Position numbers and translations under genes: made by a program. The notes beneath the pieces were generated by a model. It was not told the DNA's origin and did no database searches. It worked only from the letters and a program-made list of their open reading frames with translations. From Bosea sp. PAMC 26642 (lineage in GTDB: Bacteria; Pseudomonadota; Alphaproteobacteria; Rhizobiales; Beijerinckiaceae), in NCBI RefSeq assembly GCF_001562255.1, contig NZ_CP014301.1, forward strand, positions 3,410,001 to 3,474,000: 64,000 nt of DNA. The letters run 5' to 3'. Of the stretch, positions 30,599-39,456 are shown piece by piece (position 1 is the stretch's first letter; the number at the start of each line of letters is the position of its first letter).

Positions 30599-31532
30599 GG
30601 CTGTGCCTCAGAGCTGGGTTGATGGCAAGATAGGCGAGGTCGACAAGCGTGTTGACTAAGACGGCGAACGTCACGATGGCGACGAAACCACCTTGCAGGA
30701 CGGGGATGTCCTTGTTGATCACGGCCTCGTAGATCAGCCGGCCCATGCCGGGGATGGCGAAGATGACCTCGACGATGACCGAGCCGCCGAGCAGGCCGGC
30801 CAGCCAGAGGGCGAACATGGTGATGACCGGCATCGCGCCGTTTCGCAGCCCGTGGCGCATAACCGTCTGGGTCAGGCTGAGGCCGCGGCTGCGGGCGGCG
30901 GTGATAAAGGGCGCGTCGAGCACATCGATCATCGAGGCGCGGATGATGCGGGTGAAATAGGCGAGCGGGCGCAGCGCCAGGACGAGCGCCGGCAGGACGA
31001 GCGAGGCCGGACCGTTCCAGCCGGCCGAGGGCAGCCAGCCGAGCCAGAGCGCAAAGACCAGAATGCTCATCGGCGCCATCCAGTATGCGGGAATCGCGAT
31101 GAGCGTCTGGGTCAGCAGCGTTGCGGCGGTGTCGGCGCCTCCGCCGGGACGCATCGCCGCCGCCGTGCCGAGCGGCGCCGAAACCAGGAGCGCGATCAGC
31201 AAGGCCGAGAGCGCCAGCGTGATCGAGACGATGAGCGCGCCGCCGAGCATGTCCGTGACCGGGGCGCGGCTGGTGAAGGACAGGCCGAAATCGCCGCGCA
31301 CCGCATCGCTGAGCCAGGCAAGGTACTGGACCGCCAGCGGCCGATCGAGACCGAGCTGGCGACGCATCGCCTCGAGCGTGACGTGGTCGACATTGGGGTC
31401 GGCGATGCGGGCACGCAACACCAGGAGGGCGGGGTCGCCCTCGCCGATATAGGGGATCAGGAAGGCGATCATGGAAACCACGAGCAGCGTCAGCAGCAGG
31501 ACGGTGCCGCGGCGAAGAGCGAAGTGCCACAT
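30588..31532 (-). CDS. ABC transporter permease, dipeptide/nickel type (DppB-like)
   Basis: A 314-residue permease with the DppB/NikB layout. An N-terminal helix (GTVLLLTLLVVSMIAFLIPYI) is followed by MRRQLGLDRPLAVQYLAWL, several helices, and the EAA loop ITAARSRGLSLTQTVMRHGLRNGAMPV. The C-terminal IPGMGRLIYEAVINKDIPVLQG is characteristic. It lies 75 bases downstream of the binding-protein gene. Confidence 0.93.
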   Translation of the reverse strand: MWHFALRRGTVLLLTLLVVSMIAFLIPYIGEGDPALLVLRARIADPNVDHVTLEAMRRQLGLDRPLAVQYLAWLSDAVRGDFGLSFTSRAPVTDMLGGALIVSITLALSALLIALLVSAPLGTAAAMRPGGGADTAATLLTQTLIAIPAYWMAPMSILVFALWLGWLPSAGWNGPASLVLPALVLALRPLAYFTRIIRASMIDVLDAPFITAARSRGLSLTQTVMRHGLRNGAMPVITMFALWLAGLLGGSVIVEVIFAIPGMGRLIYEAVINKDIPVLQGGFVAIVTFAVLVNTLVDLAYLAINPALRHSHGA

Positions 31533-31607
31533 TGGGTGGGCTCCTTGCGTTCTGGCCGCCGGGCGCCGTCGCGGTGCGGCGCCCGGTGTCGTTCTTGTCC
31601 GTTGCCT

Positions 31608-33107
31608 TCAGTCGACGGCGAGATCCTTGGTCAGCACGTACTGGTAGAGCGGGTGAATCCGGTAGTTCCTCACCCTGGTCTTGTAGCCGTCATTGCCGGC
31701 CTCGTGGACGACGAAGACGTTGACCGCTTTCGACTGCAAATGCTGCGCCAGATCGGCGTAGACGGCGTAACGCTTGCCGGCATCCGCCTCCCCCGTCGCG
31801 GTGGCCAGCCTGGCGTCGAAATCCTTGTCGCAATGCTGCGACAGGTTGAAGCCGCCGCCGCAGCCATAGTCGGACTGGAGGAAGCCTGCCGGATCGGCGA
31901 CGTCGACCAGATGGCTGCGCGAGAGCAGCGCCACGTCGTAGCGCCCCGCGGTCATGTCCGGCTCCAGAGCCTTGTATTCGGCGAGGCGAATGCGGGCGTT
32001 GATACCAACGGCCTTGAACTGGTCCTGCAGGATCGCGGCCAGGTCCTTGAACTCGACCTTCTCGCTATAGGCCATGATCTCGAACTCGAGCCCGCCCGGC
32101 TTGATCCCGGCCTCGGCGAGCAGCGCCTGCGCCTTCCTGACATCATAGGCGGCGGGCTTGGCCGCCTTTGGGACCCAGGGCTCATGCGGCGCGAACGGAC
32201 CGATCGCGGGCTGAACCGAGCCTTCGTAGATGCTGCCCGCAATGCTTTCGAGGTCGAGCGCGGCCTGCAGGGCCTGGCGGACCTTCTCGTTGTCGAAAGG
32301 GGCCTTCTTCGTGTTGATCAGCAGCGTGGTGGTGCGCGGCGTCGCCAGCGTTGCGACCTTGAGGCCGGGGGTCTGCTTCAGGCGCGCCAGGGTCGAGGCC
32401 GGCACGGCGCCGGCCACATCGGCCTCGCCCGTGCGCAATTGCGTGGCGCGGACATTGGCGTCCGGGATGAACCTGATCTCGGCCTCGGCGAGCGCGACCT
32501 TGCCGCCCCAGTAACTGTCATTGCGCTTCAGACTGATGCTCTGCTGGCCGTTGACGCGGGTGATGACGAAGGGGCCGGTGCAGGTGCCGGCCGGATCGAT
32601 CTTGCCGTCCTTGTAGGCCGCCGGCGACAGGATGCCGGCATTGGCGGCGGCGAGCCTGAGGGGCGTCAGCACGGAGGGTGTCGGTGTCGTCACCCGCACC
32701 GTATCTTCGCCGACCGCCTCGACGGACTTGATCACGCGCGGCGAGAAGGCGCGGGCGGGTGTCGGGACCTTGAGCACGGCATTGAGGGACGCGGCGGCGG
32801 CGGCGGCGTCGAGCGGCTTGCCATCCTGGAAGGTCACGCCCTTGCGCAACTTGAAGTCCCAGCTGTCGGGCGCGGCCTGTGTCCAGCTCTCGGCGAGCGA
32901 GGGCTGCAGCTTGCCGTCGAAGTCGATCCGCGTCAGCGGCTCGAGGCAGCCGGCCTTGGCGAGAACGTTGGCGTCGTCGGTCTCGAGCGCAAAGCCGGCT
33001 TTTGGCGCGAAATTCTCGGCGATGACGATCTTCCCGCCGCTCTGGGCGAGGGCCGCGGCCGGAAAGGCCGTGGCGCAGGCGAAGGCCAAGATGAGTGTCT
33101 TCTGCAT
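31608..33107 (-). CDS. ABC transporter substrate-binding protein, SBP_bac_5 family (dipeptide/nickel/metallophore type)
   Basis: A 499-residue periplasmic protein with a Sec signal peptide (MQKTLILAFACATAFPAAALAQ) and the SBP_bac_5 fold (LEPLTRIDFDGKLQPSLAESW, RKGVTFQDGKPLDAAAAAASL, DNEKVRQALQAALDLESIAG). The DAAAAAASLNAVLKV segment is close to NikA/CntA-type binding proteins. Between an RcnA exporter and a ZntA-type ATPase, the ligand could be nickel, a metal chelate or a metallophore, but a peptide cannot be excluded. It is the first gene of the operon that runs to 27712. Confidence 0.88.
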   Translation of the reverse strand: MQKTLILAFACATAFPAAALAQSGGKIVIAENFAPKAGFALETDDANVLAKAGCLEPLTRIDFDGKLQPSLAESWTQAAPDSWDFKLRKGVTFQDGKPLDAAAAAASLNAVLKVPTPARAFSPRVIKSVEAVGEDTVRVTTPTPSVLTPLRLAAANAGILSPAAYKDGKIDPAGTCTGPFVITRVNGQQSISLKRNDSYWGGKVALAEAEIRFIPDANVRATQLRTGEADVAGAVPASTLARLKQTPGLKVATLATPRTTTLLINTKKAPFDNEKVRQALQAALDLESIAGSIYEGSVQPAIGPFAPHEPWVPKAAKPAAYDVRKAQALLAEAGIKPGGLEFEIMAYSEKVEFKDLAAILQDQFKAVGINARIRLAEYKALEPDMTAGRYDVALLSRSHLVDVADPAGFLQSDYGCGGGFNLSQHCDKDFDARLATATGEADAGKRYAVYADLAQHLQSKAVNVFVVHEAGNDGYKTRVRNYRIHPLYQYVLTKDLAVD

Positions 33108-33343
33108 GGTCTAACCCCTCCGCTGAACGCCTGCCGGCCCGGTGCGCCCCGCCTCTCATGGGCGTTTGGGCGATGAGGCGTCAGGCTCCATTTCTGGTCG
33201 TTACGCTGTGATAGTCGGCTCCTTGGGATCCCGGCGAGATGAGCGCCCAAGCGCGTCTCGTCCGGTCGTCGTCGCCTCCGATGACCCGCAAGCGTACTTG
33301 CAGGATGCTGGGCGGGGGCCTGCGGTCCCCACCCGGGGTTGAC

Positions 33344-36124
33344 TCAGGCCGAGGCGAGCGCCTCGCCGGCGCGCTGGCTGGGTTCCGCCGGAGCGCTTTC
33401 CTCATCCCGGAAGAAGCCGAGAAGCCGCAGCGCGTTGAGGGTGACGAGCACGGTCGCACCGGTATCGGCGAAGATAGCGAGCCAGAGGCCGGTGGTGCCG
33501 GTCACGGTCGTCACGAGGAAGACCAGCTTCAACCCGAGCGCGATCGCGATGTTCTGGCGGATATTCGCCATGGTGCCGCGCGAGAGCCGGACCAGTCGGC
33601 CGACATCGGCGACGCGGCTCTTGAGCAGGGCGGCGTCTGCTGCCTCGAGCGCAACGTCGGTGCCCGAGCCCATGGCGATGCCGACATGGGCGGCAGCGAG
33701 CGCCGGCGCGTCATTGATGCCGTCGCCGACCATGGCGACATGGCCTTGCGCGGCGAGCTGGCGCACTGCCGCGACCTTGGCCTCGGGCATCATCTCGGCC
33801 TGGACGTCGATGCCGAGATCGCGGGCGATCGCCGCGCCGGTCCGGCGGTTGTCGCCGGTCAGCATGATCGGCGTGATGCCGAGCGAACGAAGCTCGGCGA
33901 TGGCGGCGCGGGCGTCGGGACGGGGCTCGTCGCGCAGCGCGATCAGGCCGACAGCCTGCGCTTCGCTCTGCACGACGACGACGGTCTTGCCCTGCTCCTC
34001 CAGCGCGCTGATCTGCCGGGAAACGGCTTCTGCCAGCGCTCCGCGCTCGGCGGCGAAGCGCGGCGCGCCGATGAATATCCGGGCGCCGGCGACGACGCCT
34101 TCCATGCCCTTGCCGGCGACGGCGCGGGCGGCGCTGGCCGAGAGCTGCGGGGCGCCGTCGTCGGCGGCGCGCTCTGCGATGGCCCGGGCGAGCGGATGGC
34201 TGGATTCACGCTCGACCGCGGCGGCGAGCGAGAGCAGGCTGCGGGCATCGCCATCGAGGGGCACGATATCGGTCACGACGGGTCGGCCCCAGGTCAGCGT
34301 GCCGGTCTTGTCGAAGGCGATGGAGCGGACGCGGGAGAGTTCCTCTATCACCGCGCCGCCCTTGACGAGCAGGCCGCGGCGCGCTGCCATCGACAGGCTC
34401 GATGCAATCGCCGCCGGGACGGAGATCACGAGGGCGCAGGGGCAGCCGATCAATAGCAATGTAAGCCCGCGATAAATCCAGCTCGACCAGTCACCGCCGC
34501 CAAGCAGCGGCGGCAGCACGGCGACGAGTGCCGAGAGGCCGACGATGAAAGGCATGTAGATCCGGGAGAAGCGGTCGATGAAGCGCTCGGTCGGCGCCTT
34601 GGCGTCCTGCGCCTCCTCGACCAGGGTGACGATGCGGGCGATGGTGTTGTCTTCGGCGGCCTTCTCGACGCGGATCCGTAGCGCGGCTTCCTGGTTGATC
34701 GAGCCGGCGAAGATCGGGGCGCCCGGCTCCTTCGCCTTGGGCACGGATTCTCCGGTGATCGGCGATTCGTCGACGCCGGAATGGCCTTCGAGGACGGTGC
34801 CGTCGGCCGGTACACGGTCGCCCGGCCGCACCAGCACGGTCTGGCCGATGCGCAGGGCCTCCGCCTTGACCTCGCGGACGCTCCCGCCCTCGTCGAGCCA
34901 TGCGGTCTTCGGTACGAGCGCCGCGAGCGCCCGGATCCCGGAGCGGGCCTTGTTGGCGGCGACCCCTTCGAGCACCTCGCCGACGGCGAAGAGGAAGACG
35001 ACCACCGCGGCCTCCTCGATCGCGCCGATGAAGAGTGCGCCGGCGGCGGCGATCGTCATAAGCATCTCGATGGTGAAAGGCGCGCCGGCCATGGCCGCGG
35101 CGATGGCGCGCCGCGTGATTGGCGCGATCGCGAGCAGCGTCGCCGCGACGAAGAACCAGAACGAGGCGGCCGGAACCAGTTCGCCGGCGATGTAGGCGAC
35201 GACGAGCAGCGCGCCCGCGGTGATCGCGACGCGGGCCTTGCTGGTCTGCCACCAGCGCTTTGGCGCCTCGGCGGCGCGGACGATCGCCGGGACCGCAGCC
35301 TGCTGGATTTCCGGTCCGTAGCCGAGCTTGGCGATCTGCGCCGTGATCGCATCGGCGGTCGTGCCGCCGGACGCGAGCTTCAGCGACAGCGTCTCGTTGG
35401 TGACGGAGACGGCAATATCCCGCACGCCTGGCAGGCGCTCCAGAGCGGTGCGGACCGTGCCGGCGCAGCTTGCGCAATCCATGCCGCTGACTTTCCAGGT
35501 CAGGCGGCCGGGATCGGCGGCGTGCGCGGGTGCATGGCCATGATGGTCGTGATCGTGGTGGGCAGGGCCGTGGTCATGATGAGCGTGGTCGCAGCCGGCA
35601 TGGTCATGAGTCGGGCCCGCGTGGCTGTGGGTCTTGCCGTGACTGTGAGCGTGGCCATGGTCGTTATCGTGGTTGCAGCCAGCGTGAGGGTCGTGGCCCG
35701 GGTGGTCGCCATGCGCATCGCCGGCATGCGCATGGGCGTGGGCGTGGGCCGCGGGATCATGAGCCTTGCCATGGTCGTGGTCATGCCCGTGCGACTTGCT
35801 GTGGCCGTCGCTATGGTCGTGACCGCAGCCGCCGGTCTCGGCCGGCGTGACCTCCGGCGCGGGCGCATCGCTCTTCTGGCTGAGCATGGTCGGGCCGAAG
35901 CCGAGCTTGCGGACGCGCCCCTCGATCTGCTCGCGGCTGGTGGCCTCGCCGGAAAGGGTGAGGGTCAGCCGCTCGCGCGGCACCGAGACCGCGACCTCGC
36001 TGACACCGGGGAGGTTTTCCAGCGCTGTGCGCAGCGTCGCCGCGCAACTGCCGCAATCCATGCCCTCGACCTTCCAGGTCAAGGATTGACGGACCTTCGA
36101 AGCGGCGATTGTGGCCGAAGACAT
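33344..36124 (-). CDS. zntA: Heavy-metal P1B-type ATPase, ZntA-like (Zn/Cd/Pb export), with two HMA domains and a His-rich linker
   Basis: A 926-residue pump, longer than the usual 730 or so. Two metal-binding HMA domains carry GMDCGSC (residues 24-27) and GMDCASC (217-220). Between them residues 100-201 contain about 36 His. The core has TGES, the intramembrane metal site CPCALVISVPAAIASSLSMAARRG, the phosphorylation motif FDKTGTLTWGRP, HPLARAI in the nucleotide domain and GDGINDAPALAAAHVGIAMG. CPC followed by the typical segment points to P1B-2 (Zn/Cd/Pb). A GGAGGAG site precedes the ATG and a MerR-type promoter lies just upstream, so it is probably induced by metal through the MerR protein at 24.1-24.6 kb. 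Confidence 0.95.
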   Translation of the reverse strand: MSSATIAASKVRQSLTWKVEGMDCGSCAATLRTALENLPGVSEVAVSVPRERLTLTLSGEATSREQIEGRVRKLGFGPTMLSQKSDAPAPEVTPAETGGCGHDHSDGHSKSHGHDHDHGKAHDPAAHAHAHAHAGDAHGDHPGHDPHAGCNHDNDHGHAHSHGKTHSHAGPTHDHAGCDHAHHDHGPAHHDHDHHGHAPAHAADPGRLTWKVSGMDCASCAGTVRTALERLPGVRDIAVSVTNETLSLKLASGGTTADAITAQIAKLGYGPEIQQAAVPAIVRAAEAPKRWWQTSKARVAITAGALLVVAYIAGELVPAASFWFFVAATLLAIAPITRRAIAAAMAGAPFTIEMLMTIAAAGALFIGAIEEAAVVVFLFAVGEVLEGVAANKARSGIRALAALVPKTAWLDEGGSVREVKAEALRIGQTVLVRPGDRVPADGTVLEGHSGVDESPITGESVPKAKEPGAPIFAGSINQEAALRIRVEKAAEDNTIARIVTLVEEAQDAKAPTERFIDRFSRIYMPFIVGLSALVAVLPPLLGGGDWSSWIYRGLTLLLIGCPCALVISVPAAIASSLSMAARRGLLVKGGAVIEELSRVRSIAFDKTGTLTWGRPVVTDIVPLDGDARSLLSLAAAVERESSHPLARAIAERAADDGAPQLSASAARAVAGKGMEGVVAGARIFIGAPRFAAERGALAEAVSRQISALEEQGKTVVVVQSEAQAVGLIALRDEPRPDARAAIAELRSLGITPIMLTGDNRRTGAAIARDLGIDVQAEMMPEAKVAAVRQLAAQGHVAMVGDGINDAPALAAAHVGIAMGSGTDVALEAADAALLKSRVADVGRLVRLSRGTMANIRQNIAIALGLKLVFLVTTVTGTTGLWLAIFADTGATVLVTLNALRLLGFFRDEESAPAEPSQRAGEALASA

Positions 36125-36150
36125 GGCGCTCTCCTCCTGTTGTCGAGGAG

Positions 36151-36181
36151 ACGCTAATTCCTCTACCGACTAGAGGAGCAA
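36151..36181 (-). promoter_or_regulatory. MerR-type operator-promoter of zntA
   Basis: On the minus strand, -35 TTGCTC (36176-36181) and -10 TAGCGT (36151-36156) are about 19 bases apart, the stretched spacing of MerR-activated promoters. The spacer contains a perfect inverted repeat CCTCTA-GTCGG-TAGAGG (36160-36176). It lies 27 bases from the zntA start. Confidence 0.75.
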
Positions 36182-36225
36182 GAGGCTTTTTTAACTTTTT
36201 TGTGAAGCCGCGGTGGGGCCTGCAA

Positions 36226-36930
36226 TTACTCTGCGACGAGCAGCCGGACTATTTCGCTCATGCCGGCGCGCAGGAACGGGTCCGAATGCACATAGAAAAA
36301 CTGTACCCCCCTGGATTGCCAGAACGGCAGCTCGTCGGCAGTCGCCAGCGTGCCGGCGACCTTGCCGGCGGCGCGGATCTTGGCGACGGCCTCGCCGACC
36401 TTGTCGATGACCGGTTGCGGACGCGGCTGGCCGAAAGGCGGCGCGGGCGGATAGCCCATGTTCTGCGAAAGATCTCCGGGGCCGATGAAGAAGACGTCGA
36501 TGCCCTCTACGGCGAGCAGCGCATCGATCCCGTCGATGGCCTCGAGCGTCTCGATCATGCCGATGACGAGCCGCTTTTCATGATCGGCATGGCAGCCGTA
36601 GCGGACGGCATCGACCACGGCGCGCGCCTGCTCGACGGTGTCGATCATCGGCACCATCAGACCGTCGGCGCCGGCGTTGAGATAGCGGATTAAAAGCGAG
36701 CGCTGGTGGCAGTCGGGCCGCACGATCGCGGCGCCGCCCGCGCCCCGGATCGCCTGGGCCGTCAGGCGCACATCCTCGAAGCTCCAGGTGCCGTGCTCGC
36801 AATCGAGGAAGATCGAATCTGCCCCGAGTTCCGTCAGGCGCACGGCATGGCCGGGTGACGCGTAATGCGAAGTCAGCATGCTCACACACTCGCCGCGGCT
36901 CAGCTTCTCGCGCAGTTTGGCTCCGTTCAT
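36226..36930 (-). CDS. HpcH/HpaI aldolase/citrate lyase family protein
   Basis: A 234-residue class II aldolase of the HpaI type, probably cleaving or forming a 2-oxo acid with pyruvate or an aldehyde. Family segments are SPGHAVRLTELGADSIFLDCEHGTWSFEDV, with the metal-proximal Glu-His, IVRPDCHQRSLLIRYLNAGADGLMVPMIDTVEQA with the catalytic Arg, IGMIETLEAIDGID with a metal-binding Glu, and FFIGPGDLSQNMGYPP with the Asp. The start at 36930 opens on MNGAKLREKL; the longer upstream frame is antisense-like. It is the last gene of the hyu block, 16 bases after the SDR stop. Confidence 0.9.
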   Translation of the reverse strand: MNGAKLREKLSRGECVSMLTSHYASPGHAVRLTELGADSIFLDCEHGTWSFEDVRLTAQAIRGAGGAAIVRPDCHQRSLLIRYLNAGADGLMVPMIDTVEQARAVVDAVRYGCHADHEKRLVIGMIETLEAIDGIDALLAVEGIDVFFIGPGDLSQNMGYPPAPPFGQPRPQPVIDKVGEAVAKIRAAGKVAGTLATADELPFWQSRGVQFFYVHSDPFLRAGMSEIVRLLVAE

Positions 36931-36946
36931 GAGGTCGTCCTCGCTT

Positions 36947-37750
36947 TCAGCGCTTCGGCATATCAGGCGTATCGTCGGGCGCGCCGACCCAGCGCGCGGT
37001 CTCGATATCGGCGGCGGTGTCGCGCATCCGCGTCGGACAGATGTGCAGCTCGGGGATCGTCGCGCCGGGCTGCAGGCTGGCGCAGAGCAGCACCGCGCGG
37101 GCGACGTCGTGCGGGTCAAGCATGATGGCGCGCTCCTCGGCCAGAGGCGGCCGGGCGCGGTTGTTCATGATCGGCGTGTCGGTCTCGCCGGGCAGGATCG
37201 TGGTCGCGCGGATGCCCTGGTTGCGATAGGTATTGTGCAGGAAGCCCATGAAATTCTTCACGCCGGCCTTGGCCGCGCCATAGGCCGCGCCGCCCAGCAG
37301 GTTCGGATTCAACGCCGCCAGCGACGAGACCGTGATGATGGTGCCTGCGCCCCGCGCGATCATCGCCGGCAGAACCGTCTGCGTCAGCGAGAATACGGCG
37401 GTGAGGTTGACGTTCAGCGTCGCGTTCCACTCTTCCTCGGAGAGAAAGCGGGCGTTCAGCACCTTGCTGGCGCTGCCGGCATTGTTGACGAGAATATCGA
37501 CGGGCCCGACCTCCGCTTCGATCGCCGCGACGGTCGCGACGATGGCGCCCCGCGAGGCGATGTCTAGCGTACGGGCGACAGCGTGGCCGCCCTCCGCCGC
37601 GATCACTTGCGCAACTTCGTCGAGCGGACCCTGGCGCCGCCCGGTCAGCACCACGGCCGCGCCCTCACGCGCCAGCAGGATGGCGCTTTCGCGGCCGATG
37701 CCGGTGCCCGCGCCGGTGACGAGCGCGATCTTGCCCTTGAGCAATGCCAT
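36947..37750 (-). CDS. Short-chain dehydrogenase/reductase (SDR)
   Basis: A 267-residue NAD(P)-dependent oxidoreductase. The cofactor motif is VTGAGTGIGRESA (about residues 11-23), the NNAG motif NNAGSASKV, and the active site Ser-Tyr-Lys is seen as TVSSLAAL and AAYGAAKAGVKNF. It is followed by PGETDTPIMNNRARPPLAEE. The substrate is unknown; by position it reduces or oxidises an intermediate of the hydantoinase-like pathway between HyuB and the aldolase. It starts 9 bases downstream of hyuB. Confidence 0.92.
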   Translation of the reverse strand: MALLKGKIALVTGAGTGIGRESAILLAREGAAVVLTGRRQGPLDEVAQVIAAEGGHAVARTLDIASRGAIVATVAAIEAEVGPVDILVNNAGSASKVLNARFLSEEEWNATLNVNLTAVFSLTQTVLPAMIARGAGTIITVSSLAALNPNLLGGAAYGAAKAGVKNFMGFLHNTYRNQGIRATTILPGETDTPIMNNRARPPLAEERAIMLDPHDVARAVLLCASLQPGATIPELHICPTRMRDTAADIETARWVGAPDDTPDMPKR

Positions 37751-37759
37751 GATCTTGTC

Positions 37760-39445
37760 CTATTCAGCCGCCGCCGAGAAGGCGTTGCCATAGAGACGCC
37801 GGGTTGCATCGGGGCTGACAAGCCCCTCGGCGAGATCCTGCGCGATGAGATCGGCGGAGCGCGCGGCCGCCCTGCCCCAGCCGCCACCACCCGGCGTCTC
37901 GACCTCGAGGCGATCGCCCGTCTGGAGAACCACCTTGCCTTTCGGAAACTGTGCCTGCCTGTTCTTGGCGACCTTGCCGGGTGTGCCCGACTGTCCGCCC
38001 ACAACGCCGAAGCAGGGGTGGCGGACGCGCTCGGTCGCGAGATAGACGTTCATCGGCGCCCTGGCGCGATTGCGCAGGATGACGCGCTGGCCGAGCCCGC
38101 CGCGATGCTGCCCGGCGCCGCCGGAATCGGCGATCAATTCCTTGCACTCGGTCAGCACCGGCACGGCGATCTCGAACATCTCGATCGCGGTGACCTTGCA
38201 GTTGGACGGGAAGCTCAGTGTGTCCAACCCATCGATCTCCGCCCGCGCGCCCTGCCCGCCATGGAAATTCTGCACCGAGCCATATTGCGAGCCGTCATCA
38301 CGACGCCCGACGCAGTTGGCGGCCCAGATCGGCGCGCCACCGCTGTCGCCCATCACCTTGTCGGGCACGATGCCTTCCAGCGCCTTGAAGATCAGCGAGG
38401 GGATGACATGGCCGATCAGGTTGCGGGAGTTGCCGGCCGTCCAGGCTTCGGGATTGAGGATCGAGCCCAGCGGCGCCTCGTCGGTGACGGGTGTGATGCA
38501 GCCCTCATTGTTGGGCGTCTCGGGGTCGAGCAGGCATTTCAGCGCGTAGACGGAGTGGGCGTAACGGTAATTGGTGCGGCAGTTGATCGAGTGCAGCACC
38601 TGGTCGGAGGTGCCGGCGTAGTCGACATGGATCGTCTCGTCGCCGACGATGACCGCAGCCTTCAGCGTGATGTCGTCATGGTAGCCGTCGAGCACGACCT
38701 CCGCCTCGTAGCGTCCGTTGGGCCAGGCGCGGATCGCCTTGCGCATCTGCGCCTCGGAGCGCGAATGGATCGCGTCGGCCAGACCATCGACCTCGTCGAG
38801 GCCGTATTCATCGAGGAACTTCACCAGTTCGCGGCCCATGACGTTGTTGGCGGCGACCATCGATTCCAGGTCGCCGAGCACTTCGGTCGGGAGCCGCACG
38901 GAAGCCGCGATGATGTCGAGCACGTCCTGGTTGGGCACGCCGGCGCGGTGCAGCTTCACGATCGGGAAGCGGATGCCCTCCTCATAGATGTCGCTCGCCT
39001 CCGAATGCAGCGGCGCGCCGCCGATATCGGGCAGATGCGCGATCGAGCCGGCATAGGCGACGATCTTGCCGTTCTTGAAGATCGGCGTGATCATCGTCAC
39101 GTCGGGCAGATGGCCGGTGCCGATCTCGGGATCGTTGGTGGCGAGAACGTCGCCTTCCTGCAACGTGTCCTCTGGAAACTTCGGCAGAAAATAGGTCTGC
39201 GCCGCAACCGGCAGCGAGGTGATGAAGACGGGGATCGACCAGGTGCACTGGGCCAGCGCCCGGCCGCGGCTGTCGAGCAGCACGGTGACGTAATCATGGT
39301 TTTCGCGCACGATCGGCGAGAAGGCGGTGCGGCCGAGCACCGTGTCGGCCTGGTCGGCGATGAAGATCAGGCGGTTCCACATCACCTGCAGGTTGATCGG
39401 ATCGTTGAAGTCGGTGGCGGCTTTGGTCGTCTCGGTCTTGGACAT
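37760..39445 (-). CDS. hyuB: Hydantoinase B / 5-oxoprolinase-type subunit HyuB
   Basis: A 561-residue subunit of the HyuAB group, which includes N-methylhydantoinase, 5-oxoprolinase and acetone/acetophenone carboxylase-related enzymes. Typical segments are INLQVMWNRLIFIADQADTVLGRTAFSPIVRENHDY, LATNDPEIGTGHLPDVTMITPIF, IAHLPDIGGAPL with a candidate metal His/Asp, and GGAGQHRGGLGQRVILR. The C-terminus has TPGGGGWG. The start at 39445 has GAGGA 8 bases upstream; an in-frame TTG at 39460 is less likely. It directly follows hyuA (11 bases), so the two subunits are coupled. Confidence 0.92.
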   Translation of the reverse strand: MSKTETTKAATDFNDPINLQVMWNRLIFIADQADTVLGRTAFSPIVRENHDYVTVLLDSRGRALAQCTWSIPVFITSLPVAAQTYFLPKFPEDTLQEGDVLATNDPEIGTGHLPDVTMITPIFKNGKIVAYAGSIAHLPDIGGAPLHSEASDIYEEGIRFPIVKLHRAGVPNQDVLDIIAASVRLPTEVLGDLESMVAANNVMGRELVKFLDEYGLDEVDGLADAIHSRSEAQMRKAIRAWPNGRYEAEVVLDGYHDDITLKAAVIVGDETIHVDYAGTSDQVLHSINCRTNYRYAHSVYALKCLLDPETPNNEGCITPVTDEAPLGSILNPEAWTAGNSRNLIGHVIPSLIFKALEGIVPDKVMGDSGGAPIWAANCVGRRDDGSQYGSVQNFHGGQGARAEIDGLDTLSFPSNCKVTAIEMFEIAVPVLTECKELIADSGGAGQHRGGLGQRVILRNRARAPMNVYLATERVRHPCFGVVGGQSGTPGKVAKNRQAQFPKGKVVLQTGDRLEVETPGGGGWGRAAARSADLIAQDLAEGLVSPDATRRLYGNAFSAAAE

Positions 39446-39456
39446 CGGGATCGTCC

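Noticed and set aside
30693..33176. Open frame of more than 800 codons opposite the ABC importer genes
   Set aside because: Antisense artefact across several recognised genes on the other strand; no conserved domain.
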